Source of the DNA: Armatimonadota bacterium
GTDB taxonomy: Bacteria > Vulcanimicrobiota > JACPDS01
Assembly: GCA_016183885.1 (NCBI GenBank)
Contig: JACPDS010000097.1
Span: forward strand, 1 to 6,838
Length of the DNA: 6,838 bases
Reading direction: 5' to 3'
Shown here piece by piece: positions 1 through 4,686 of this stretch. The notes below the pieces were generated by a model. It was not told where the DNA came from and made no database searches. It saw only the letters and a list, made by a program, of their open reading frames with translations. A program made the position numbers and the translations under genes. Within the stretch, counting starts at the first letter, position 1. Each line of letters opens with the position of its first letter.

Positions 1-35
1 TAGGGTGCTAAGAATAAAAATTCCACCCAAAATAA

Positions 36-173
36 CTACTCCAGATAAATTCTGAGAAGTGTAGTGAAATCGTTTTTGTTCTAATTCTCAATTTCTCACG
101 TAATTTAAGGATTTTTTATTTTGCAACTGTCAAACTCAGGAAAAAATACATAGGTGCTGATTTCAGGGAGGGA
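36..173 (+). other. In-frame 5' extension of the methyltransferase without a start codon
   Basis: This stretch is open in the same frame as the methyltransferase. Its last eleven codons (about 141-173) encode residues that the family normally has just before GVDIVLDV. No standard start codon occurs in frame and an in-frame TAA closes it at 33-35. Bases 1-35 hold nothing recognisable. The simplest reading is a truncated or frameshifted N-terminus. Confidence 0.5.
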
Positions 174-665
174 ATGGGAGTAGATATAGTTTTAGATGTT
201 CAGGCAATAAATCTTCCATCGGAATCAGTTGGCACCGTTATTATTGTAGATGTTCTTGAACATGTCGAGAACCCTAGAAAAGCTGTTGAAGAGGCATATA
301 GAATTTTAAATAAAAATGGAATACTCATAATTAGTTCTGTTATGAATTTTCCCATACATTACTTTCCTTATGACTACTGGCGCTTTACTCCCGATGCATT
401 TAAAAGCATTTTAAAGCCTTTTAACACATCTTTAGTCTCTTATGCGGGCGAAAGCAATTTTCCGCACACAATAATAGGAATTGGTTTTAAGGGAAAAACA
501 GATATTGATATTATTGAAAAATTAACTGAACGAATTGAAAATTGGAAAGTTTTTTGGAATACACCGCCAAGAAGGTCATTAAATGATTATATTAAGTTGC
601 TGATTCCGCCGATATTTTTAAAAATTTTCAATAAAATTCTTGTAAAATATAAAAGTATTTTATGA
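174..665 (+). CDS. Class I SAM-dependent methyltransferase, N-terminally incomplete
   Basis: The product resembles the Methyltransf_11-type family that transfers a methyl group from S-adenosylmethionine to an unidentified acceptor. Visible are DVLEHVENP (residues about 26-34), the post-motif strand NGILIISSVMNFPIH and the family signature YDYWRFTPDAF (66-76). The reading frame continues upstream of the ATG as KKYIGADFREG (about 141-173), which is family sequence carrying the acidic SAM-ribose loop. The true protein therefore began before 174. The frame is open back to 36 (TAA at 33-35), but it contains no ATG, GTG or TTG there. The glycine-rich SAM motif I (DxGxG-like) is not visible in any frame of 1-140. 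The ATG at 174 is therefore only the first usable start, and this is probably a 5'-damaged gene or one affected by a sequencing error. The C-terminus (PPRRSLNDYIKLLIPPIF) is basic and hydrophobic. The family assignment is firm; the substrate is unknown. Confidence 0.75.
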   Translation: MGVDIVLDVQAINLPSESVGTVIIVDVLEHVENPRKAVEEAYRILNKNGILIISSVMNFPIHYFPYDYWRFTPDAFKSILKPFNTSLVSYAGESNFPHTIIGIGFKGKTDIDIIEKLTERIENWKVFWNTPPRRSLNDYIKLLIPPIFLKIFNKILVKYKSIL

Positions 666-747
666 GATATAAGTGTTTTTATTTATTTATAAGGGTTTTA
701 TGGCTATCAAGAATTAAATACATTTTTTGGGTTAAAAACTATTATAT

Positions 748-776
748 AAAAAAACTAACCTCCCTTTTCAGAGATT
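748..776 (-). terminator. Rho-independent terminator of tRNA-Ala
   Basis: Read on the minus strand, AATCTC (771-776) pairs with GAGGTT (757-762) with one G-U pair around an 8-base loop. It is followed, after two further bases, by a run of seven T (748-754). It lies about 20 bases beyond the encoded CCA of the tRNA-Ala gene, as expected for the end of that transcript. The stem is short, so confidence is moderate. Confidence 0.5.
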
Positions 777-794
777 GGCTTGGTTATTTAGTTT

Positions 795-870
795 TGGTGG
801 AGATGAGCGGATTCGAACCGCCGACCTCTTCCGTGCGAGGGAAGCGCTCTCCCAGCTGAGCTACATCCCC
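795..870 (-). tRNA. tRNA-Ala (anticodon CGC)
   Basis: A complete 76-nt cloverleaf can be folded on the minus strand. The acceptor strands are GGGGATG and CATCTCC, giving the G3-U70 wobble pair that is the alanine identity element. The D-arm is GCTC...GAGC with an AGCTGGGA loop. The anticodon arm is CTTCC-CTCGCAC-GGAAG, with T33 and anticodon CGC (reads GCG). The variable loop is AGGTC. The T-arm is GGCGG-TTCGAAT-CCGCT. The discriminator is A73 and the CCA end is encoded (795-797). Its 5' half together with 19 bases of leader is repeated 401 bases upstream at 1246-1290. A GIY-YIG gene ends 63 bases before its 5' end. Confidence 0.97.
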
Positions 871-889
871 AATTTTAAAAAATAACCCC
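845..889 (-). repeat. 45-bp direct repeat, copy A (tRNA-Ala 5' half plus leader)
   Basis: This copy matches 1246-1290 at 44 of 45 positions; the only difference is G at 855 versus A at 1256. On the minus strand it comprises GGGG, a T-rich spacer (TTATTTTTTAAAATT) and the first 26 nucleotides of tRNA-Ala up to the end of the D-arm. In copy B the GGGG is the closing strand of the 6S RNA. In copy A it has no such partner. Confidence 0.95.
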
Positions 890-933
890 TCGATGATGTT
901 TTTATTTTTTAGCTTATATTCTATTTGTCGGGA

Positions 934-1104
934 TTATTTTTCATTATTAAATTTTTGATAAAAAACAAGTTCAAGCGGTCTTAAATTACGTGTTGAGATT
1001 ACACGTCCTTCTTGATGTTCATTTAGTCTTCTGTTTAGGTCAGCAGTACTTCCAATATAGTATTTGCCGCTAGATATACTCTTTAAAATATAAACAATGC
1101 ACAT
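934..1104 (-). CDS. Small GIY-YIG nuclease superfamily protein (probably truncated)
   Basis: The 56-residue product carries the GIY-YIG core: VYI at 4-6, YYIGST at 15-20, the DLNRRLNEH helix (22-30) with the catalytic arginine, then G33, STRN (37-40) and the strand PLELVFYQKFNN. Family members of this UPF0213-like type are usually 80-100 residues and place the catalytic glutamate in a helix after FNN. Here a TAA (934-936) stops the protein just before that helix. The sequence past the stop still reads SRQIEYKLKNK in the same frame, which is recognisable family sequence. The enzyme probably lacks its metal-binding Glu unless the stop is an error. GGAG at 1119-1122 is a somewhat distant Shine-Dalgarno sequence. 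The gene lies between two copies of a 45-bp tRNA-Ala-derived repeat, which suggests a selfish or mobile role. Confidence 0.8.
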   Translation of the reverse strand: MCIVYILKSISSGKYYIGSTADLNRRLNEHQEGRVISTRNLRPLELVFYQKFNNEK

Positions 1105-1173
1105 TCTTATTTTTTCTTCTCCCGATATTCATTTTATTTGACTCGGGATCCCGACCCTTCCTTATTTTATTAT

Positions 1174-1197
1174 TTGCTCCACTTTTGGAGCAATTTT
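1174..1197 (+). terminator. Stem-loop with T-run
   Basis: TTGCTCC (1174-1180) pairs perfectly with GGAGCAA (1187-1193) around ACTTTT and is followed by TTTTATTATT on the plus strand. It has the shape of an intrinsic terminator, but no plus-strand gene ends nearby. It may serve instead as an element boundary structure. Confidence 0.4.
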
Positions 1198-1207
1198 ATT
1201 ATTAGGC

Positions 1208-1245
1208 GTCGGGAAAACCCTGACCTAGCCGATGTTGCATCGGCT
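1208..1245. repeat. Two adjacent hairpins beside repeat copy B
   Basis: AGCCGATG (1227-1234) and CATCGGCT (1238-1245) form a perfect 8-bp stem with a TTG loop ending exactly where repeat copy B begins. Next to it, GTCGGG (1208-1213) pairs with CCC-T-GAC (1218-1224) across AAAA with one bulged T. In tRNA terms they occupy the anticodon-arm and T-arm positions of the broken tRNA, but neither has a normal loop. Confidence 0.7.
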
Positions 1246-1270
1246 CGCTCTCCCAACTGAGCTACATCCC
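1208..1270 (-). pseudogene. Broken tRNA-Ala-like gene
   Basis: The 5' part (acceptor 5' strand GGGGATG, TA, intact D-arm) is the same as in tRNA-Ala(CGC) apart from one D-loop base. An AGGTC-like variable loop is still present further on. The anticodon arm is replaced by a long stem with a short loop lacking T33, the TTCGAAT T-loop is missing, and no 3' acceptor strand or CCA follows. It cannot form a working tRNA. It is either a decayed duplicate or the left-over 5' half of a split tRNA. Confidence 0.65.
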
Positions 1271-1290
1271 CAATTTTAAAAAATAACCCC
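1246..1290 (-). repeat. 45-bp direct repeat, copy B
   Basis: This is the partner of 845-889 with one mismatch. It contains the last four bases of the 6S RNA closing stem, the T-rich tail that serves as the 6S terminator, and the 5' half of the broken tRNA-Ala. In this position each part is in its expected context, so copy B looks like the ancestral end of the duplication. Confidence 0.95.
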
Positions 1291-1296
1291 GTTGTG
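1278..1296 (-). terminator. 6S RNA 3' closing stem and T-tract
   Basis: The GC-rich 3' strand of the 6S closing stem (CACAACGGGG) runs directly into TTATTTTTT on the minus strand. This gives intrinsic-terminator geometry. The T-tract and GGGG are part of the 45-bp repeat and so occur again before the intact tRNA-Ala. Confidence 0.5.
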
Positions 1297-1461
1297 CCGT
1301 GAATCCGAAAAGTTTTTGATCCTGTCTAAGCAGGTGGGCGCCTCCCGGCAATCTTAGGATTCCCTTATGATAAAAAGGGCTTTCACACAATTACCAGAGT
1401 CAAGCTCCCTATGTTAAAAAGTTGGCCAAAAATCTTTAAGGTTAACACTAACACAACAGGG
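1287..1461 (-). ncRNA. ssrS: 6S RNA
   Basis: Read on the minus strand, the roughly 175-nt segment folds into the long rod typical of 6S RNA, which binds the housekeeping RNA polymerase holoenzyme and mimics an open promoter. CCCTGTTGTG (1452-1461) pairs over ten positions with CACAACGGGG (1287-1296). Further in, AAAG-A-TTTTTG pairs with CAAAAACTTT with one bulged A. CCCTT and AAGGG close the apical loop. The 3' side of the central region carries the short CCTG-CTTAGA-CAGG hairpin. The start resembles the TGTGTTAGT beginning of Firmicute 6S RNAs as I remember them. A T-rich tail (1278-1286) follows the closing stem as terminator. A strong promoter sits at the right distance upstream. No protein-coding alternative is visible. 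Confidence 0.78.
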
Positions 1462-1480
1462 CATCTTATTTTCTTTATTT

Positions 1481-1509
1481 AATATAGCATATTTTTAATT
1501 AAATATCAA
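1481..1509 (-). promoter_or_regulatory. Sigma70-type promoter of 6S RNA
   Basis: On the minus strand, TTGATA (1504-1509) is separated by exactly 17 bases from TATATT (1481-1486). Transcription would begin near 1474, about a dozen bases before the 6S closing stem. The -35 box lies inside the last codons of the broken deacetylase gene. Confidence 0.65.
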
Positions 1510-1894
1510 CTTGACAAATGTTCTTATTTGTGTTCTCGTTAAATTCATTATCTAAATTATAATCAAAATCTCCAAAAACTTCTAAAGCCGTTAAAGCGGT
1601 ATTAAAATGAATTTTAATCAAGTCCTTTATTTTTTTAGCATAACCGCCCGCCAATACCGAAGCAATGGGAATTTTCCGCTGAAAAGCCTGTGAAAATATT
1701 AGTTCATCTCTTTCTTTTAAGCCATTAATAGTTAAATTCAGTCCTCCCAAAATATCTTCTTTATAAGGATCGGCTCCAGCTATATAAAAAATAAAGTCCG
1801 GCTTAAAAAATTCTAATAAAGGAGGCGCGGTTTGACGTAATTTTTTTAAGTAAATTTGATCGTCGGCTTTATCTGGGGAATGAATCGCAGCAAT
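1499..1894 (-). pseudogene. C-terminal fragment of histone deacetylase / acetoin-utilization family protein
   Basis: The frame is open from a TGA at 1895-1897 to the stop at 1499 and encodes the C-terminal part of the arginase-fold deacetylase family. PDKADDQIYLKKL comes first. FYIAGADPYKEDILGGL then carries the family's third zinc ligand (Asp). LAGGYA carries the catalytic tyrosine position, and IHFNTA follows. The HH dyad and the DxH zinc ligands lie in the part that is missing. The only annotatable start inside is TTG at 1748-1750, which would cut the fragment further. The N-terminal half of the same domain ends at 2041 on the same strand, and between them is a 146-base GC-rich stretch with no family sequence. 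Roughly 80-100 residues appear to have been lost. This is a remnant, not an independent gene. Confidence 0.75.
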
Positions 1895-1901
1895 TCATTC
1901 C
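1877..1901. repeat. 9-bp inverted repeat at the insert junction
   Basis: GGAATGAAT (1877-1885) and ATTCATTCC (1893-1901) are perfect inverted copies around a 7-base loop. They straddle the point where deacetylase coding sequence resumes. Confidence 0.7.
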
Positions 1902-2040
1902 ATTGCTCCGGCATTAACAGATCCATGACAACTCCTGCTGTATTATCCGTTCCCCCGCCCTGCATGGCGGCGGCATAACCTGGTCGCCGGCATTATACCG
2001 TATGCTGGCCGCGGACGCCATATATTGCATGTGGAGGAAA
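1895..2040. other. GC-rich foreign-looking insert interrupting the deacetylase domain
   Basis: By count 80 of 146 bases are G or C (55%), against about one third in the flanking genes. It replaces the central deacetylase coding sequence. It contains a direct repeat CCGGCATTA (1908-1916 and 1988-1996) and a CCGCC-CTGCAT-GGCGG hairpin. On the minus strand one frame (1992 down to a stop at 1846-1848, 48 codons) reads MQGGGTDNTAGVV and MPEQWNELLRFIP, which looks protein-like but which I do not recognise. It could be a fragment of transferred DNA or a chimeric join in assembly. Confidence 0.55.
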
Positions 2041-2868
2041 TTACTGCACGCCTTCTTTTAAAGCAAGAAAACCGGCTAAAATTGTTCCTCCGGCATGAGA
2101 AATAAAAAAATCCATTATTTCTTTGTTTATGGGTATTTCGGAAAATAAAGTGCGCGGGGTTAGTTTTAACTCTTTTAAGTCATTTAAATATTCTAAATCA
2201 TGCGCTAAAAGTAAATCTTCAAATTCCGCTTCAGGAGCTTCATAAAAAGAAGTATTTTTAAAAAGTCTATTTTCTTTTAAAACTTGATAAATTAGAGAAT
2301 ACTTTTCTACAGGAAAAATATGTTCCCCAAAGCTTACCGATTTTGATGAATAAACTAAAGATAAAGATTCAAAATTTTTTGAAAAATTTAATTTTGCTTT
2401 ATTTTTTTTAATTAGTGCTTGGCAGTTTTGACAAAATTCTTGTTTTTGACTTGGTTTTTTATCTTCTGAACAATGCATAAAACAATTAATAAAATCGCAA
2501 TGATTTAGCAAAAAAATATGGCCGATTTCATGAAAGGCTTCTTTTATAATTTCATTATTATTAAGTAAATAAGCGGAAACTACAGCTACGCCTCTTTTGG
2601 GAGAGGATTCTCCAATAGCGGATGTAAGCCCGGGAGTATAAATAGGGCTGTTTATAATTCCTAGAATTATTTCCTGGCGGTCTTTTCGTTGTAATTCTAA
2701 AAAATGCAGAAGCGATGTTGAAAAATATTGTTTTCTATCTGGATTAAAGGTTAATTTTGGCGGTTTTATTTTTTTAATATCTTTAATTTCCAAGACTTCA
2801 TTTAAAGGTTTTAAAATATTTAATTTTTCTAAATTTTCATCTAAAGAAATTAAAGTTAAACTAGGCAT
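2041..2868 (-). CDS. Archaemetzincin-like zinc peptidase fused to a truncated histone deacetylase-like domain
   Basis: Residues about 1-150 match archaemetzincins. HEIGH (113-117) and H123 give the three zinc-binding histidines and the general-base Glu114. C124, C129, M131, then C146 and C149 reproduce the family's CX4CXM...CXXC structural zinc site. The conserved metzincin glycine at 120 is leucine. From about 171 the protein becomes the N-terminus of the histone deacetylase/acetoin-utilization family: LVYSSK, GEHIFPVEKY (181-190), the LLLAHDLEYL segment (219-228) and the SHAGGTILAGFLAL helix (257-270). It ends at a TAA where the GC-rich insert begins, before the deacetylase active site, whose remaining part lies at 1499-1894. 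The peptidase could still be active; the deacetylase cannot. The ATG overlaps the end of rpe by 8 bases and has no clear Shine-Dalgarno sequence, so translation is probably coupled. Substrate unknown. Confidence 0.8.
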   Translation of the reverse strand: MPSLTLISLDENLEKLNILKPLNEVLEIKDIKKIKPPKLTFNPDRKQYFSTSLLHFLELQRKDRQEIILGIINSPIYTPGLTSAIGESSPKRGVAVVSAYLLNNNEIIKEAFHEIGHIFLLNHCDFINCFMHCSEDKKPSQKQEFCQNCQALIKKNKAKLNFSKNFESLSLVYSSKSVSFGEHIFPVEKYSLIYQVLKENRLFKNTSFYEAPEAEFEDLLLAHDLEYLNDLKELKLTPRTLFSEIPINKEIMDFFISHAGGTILAGFLALKEGVQ

Positions 2869-3520
2869 CTATATTTTTAAGAATTTTTTGGACGGCTTTT
2901 TTATAATTTCCAGAATTTAAGATATTAGAGCCGATTACTAAAATTTCCGCGCCTTTTTCTACGGCTAAAGGAGCGGTCTTATAGTTTATTCCGCCATCTA
3001 TTTCAATTAAAATTTTCTTTTTGGACTGCTTGATTAAATTTTTAACTTTTTCAATTTTAATCAGCATTGATTTTATAAATTCTTGAGCGGGAAATCCCGG
3101 ATCAACCGTCATAATTAAGATTAAATCTAAATCTTCTAGAATATATTCCAAAAAAGAAATCGGCGTAGAGGGATTAAGGGCCGCCCCTACTTTAAAATTA
3201 TAGCTTTTCATTAAGTTAAAAACGCGCTTAAGATGTAAAACGGTTTCTATTTGAATAATTACTGTTTCCACCCGAGCTTCTTTTAAAGCTTGAAAATAAT
3301 GTTCAGGTCCTTCCAGCATCAGGTGAGCTTCAAAAGGCAGATTGGTTTTATCTCTTAAACTTTTAATAATTAAAGGACCAAAGGTAAGATTGGGAACAAA
3401 ATGGCCGTCCATTAAATCAAAATGGATTAAATCTATTTTTTTGGTTTTTTCCAGTTTTTTTATCTCATCTTTAAGAGAACTAAAATCGGCGGATAATATA
3501 GAAGCAGAAATTTTAAGCAT
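2861..3520 (-). CDS. rpe: Ribulose-phosphate 3-epimerase
   Basis: This enzyme interconverts D-ribulose 5-phosphate and D-xylulose 5-phosphate in the non-oxidative pentose phosphate pathway, in the cytoplasm, using a metal ion in a TIM barrel. The 219-residue length is normal. Visible are ISASILSADF (4-13), the metal/catalytic block HFDLMDGHFVPN (33-44; H33, D35, D38), HLM (66-68), the MTVDPGF strand and loop (137-143), EIDGGI (173-178; catalytic D175) and the phosphate-binding IGS (196-198). Two positions deviate from the usual pattern: the FHxE histidine is Gln90, and the GFGGQ loop reads GFPAQ. The ATG at 3520 gives the canonical N-terminus. The gene is divergent from the pilT pair and translationally overlaps the downstream peptidase gene. 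Confidence 0.96.
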   Translation of the reverse strand: MLKISASILSADFSSLKDEIKKLEKTKKIDLIHFDLMDGHFVPNLTFGPLIIKSLRDKTNLPFEAHLMLEGPEHYFQALKEARVETVIIQIETVLHLKRVFNLMKSYNFKVGAALNPSTPISFLEYILEDLDLILIMTVDPGFPAQEFIKSMLIKIEKVKNLIKQSKKKILIEIDGGINYKTAPLAVEKGAEILVIGSNILNSGNYKKAVQKILKNIDA

Positions 3521-3565
3521 TTTAATAAAATTCTACACTTTTAAAAAAATCCTCTCTTTATTTAA

Positions 3566-3595
3566 TTTAAAAAGGTTTTTAAGTTGTTTTATAGA
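3566..3595 (+). promoter_or_regulatory. Possible promoter for the pilT pair
   Basis: TTTAAA (3566-3571) and TATAGA (3590-3595) are 18 bases apart. A start near 3602 would leave only about ten leader bases before the ATG at 3613, where no Shine-Dalgarno sequence is visible. The 92-base gap between the divergent rpe and pilT genes must hold both promoters, but the region is so A+T-rich that chance matches are likely. Confidence 0.25.
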
Positions 3596-3612
3596 ATAGA
3601 TTAACTTAACTT

Positions 3613-4680
3613 ATGGCTAGAATTGACGCTTATCTTAAAGAAATAATAGAACATAAAGCCTCTGATCTTCATATATGCGCGAGAACTTATCCTATTATGC
3701 GCGTTTTTGGAGAACTTTTGCCTTTACGCAATATAATTTTAAGCCATAACGAAATAAAAGAATTAATTGAAGAAATTTTAACTCTTGAAGAGAAGAAAAA
3801 ATTAGAAAATGGAAAAAACCTTGATTTAATTTATGAAAATTATAACGGAAAGATAAAACAACGTTTTCGCGCCCATATTTTATTAGAACAAAATGGATTA
3901 AATATATTTTTTAGAGTTATCCCAAATATTATTCCTACTTTAAAAGAATTAAATTTGCCGGAAATTTTAGTTAATTTTACTAAACTTCAAAAAGGAATTA
4001 TTTTAATTACAGGTCCTTCCGGATGCGGAAAAACTACCACTTTAGCCAGTTTAATTAATGAAATTAATAAAAATCAATCCAGGCATATTTTAACTATAGA
4101 AGATCCGATTGAATATATTCATATTAATAAAAGAAGTTTAGTTACCCAAAGACAGGTAGGAATTCATGTAGAGAGTTTCGAGATAGCTTTGCTTTCCGCA
4201 ATGAGGGAAGACCCAGATGTAATTGTGGTGGGAGAATTAAGAGATTTAGAAACCATCCAATTAGCTATTAGAGCCGCCGAAACCGGTCATCTGGTTTTTT
4301 CCACCCTGCATACCGGAAGCGCCATGCAAACCATCGATCGGATTATTGAAGTATTTCCGCCGGAGCAGCAAAACCAAATTCGCATGATGTTTTCCGAGTC
4401 TATGCGAGGCATAATTTCCCAAATTTTAATCCCCGAGAAAGATAAAAGAGGAAGAATTCCCGCTTTAGAAATTATTCTATATTCAAATCAAGTCGCTAAT
4501 TTAATTAGAGAAAATAAAACTTTTCATCTTGTTTCTGCGGTGCAGACTAACCGAAACATGGGAATGCAGATGTTGGATGATTCTTTGTTAGAACTGCTTA
4601 AGAAGGGAAAAATTTATCCCGCCGATGCTTATGATTTATCCGAAGATAAAGAAATTTTTACGCCTTTTTTAGAGGAATAA
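3613..4680 (+). CDS. pilT: PilT-family type IV pilus retraction ATPase
   Basis: A hexameric cytoplasmic ATPase that would power pilus retraction at the base of a type IV pilus. The N-terminal domain has the family's ASDLHI (16-21) and RVFGEL (30-35) motifs. The ATPase core shows Walker A GPSGCGKT (134-141), the Asp box TIEDPIEYIH (161-170), Walker B VIVVGELRD (203-211) and the His box TGHLVFSTLHT (224-234). The stretch AIRAAETGHL is a PilT signature. In the C-terminal part VANLIRENKT (294-303) corresponds to the PilT AIRNLIRE motif, and GMQMLDDSL (317-325) follows. The 355-residue length is normal and the gene is intact. A second paralogue begins six bases after its stop, so the two form an operon. 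PilU or another family member cannot be excluded, but the LIRE motif favours PilT. Confidence 0.9.
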   Translation: MARIDAYLKEIIEHKASDLHICARTYPIMRVFGELLPLRNIILSHNEIKELIEEILTLEEKKKLENGKNLDLIYENYNGKIKQRFRAHILLEQNGLNIFFRVIPNIIPTLKELNLPEILVNFTKLQKGIILITGPSGCGKTTTLASLINEINKNQSRHILTIEDPIEYIHINKRSLVTQRQVGIHVESFEIALLSAMREDPDVIVVGELRDLETIQLAIRAAETGHLVFSTLHTGSAMQTIDRIIEVFPPEQQNQIRMMFSESMRGIISQILIPEKDKRGRIPALEIILYSNQVANLIRENKTFHLVSAVQTNRNMGMQMLDDSLLELLKKGKIYPADAYDLSEDKEIFTPFLEE

Positions 4681-4686
4681 TTAATT

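Larger units (their letters stand above)
845..1245 (-). mobile_element. Putative GIY-YIG insertion unit within the 6S/tRNA-Ala locus
   Basis: One repeat copy plus 356 unique bases form a 401-bp unit. Removing it would rejoin the 6S RNA tail, the 45-bp segment and the 3' half of tRNA-Ala into a simple 6S-tRNA-Ala arrangement. The unit holds the GIY-YIG gene, a hairpin with a T-run (1174-1197) and two terminal hairpins (1208-1224 and 1227-1245), the latter abutting the repeat exactly. No transposase, integrase or terminal inverted repeats of a known insertion sequence are visible. Tandem duplication of a tRNA followed by decay of one copy is the alternative. Confidence 0.45.

Noticed and set aside
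662..859. Plus-strand open frame of 65 codons ending in SGFEPPTSSVRG
   Set aside because: Its C-terminal half is the antisense strand of tRNA-Ala, a well-known spurious translation, and the rest has no protein-like signal.
934..936. Stop-codon recoding to explain continued homology past the TAA
   Set aside because: Known candidate-phyla recoding concerns UGA, not UAA, and the other genes here use TAA, TAG and TGA as normal stops. A nonsense change or sequencing error is simpler.
1208..1270. A second functional tRNA gene
   Set aside because: No T-loop consensus, no T33 at any plausible anticodon placement, and no 3' acceptor strand or CCA. Only the 5' half is tRNA-like.
1921..2060. Plus-strand frame across the GC-rich patch (reads IHDNSCCIIRSPALHGGG)
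   Set aside because: It runs on the opposite strand to a more protein-like frame and ends in the reverse strand of the peptidase gene; treated as a chance GC-rich open frame.
3523..3558. Minus-strand promoter for rpe (TAGAAT at 3530-3535)
   Set aside because: No acceptable -35 box at 16-18 bases, and the start would fall almost on the ATG; too weak to list in such A+T-rich sequence.
3342..3599. Plus-strand frame of 85 codons
   Set aside because: It lies mostly antisense to rpe and has no recognisable motif or ribosome binding site; it is a shadow of the real gene.
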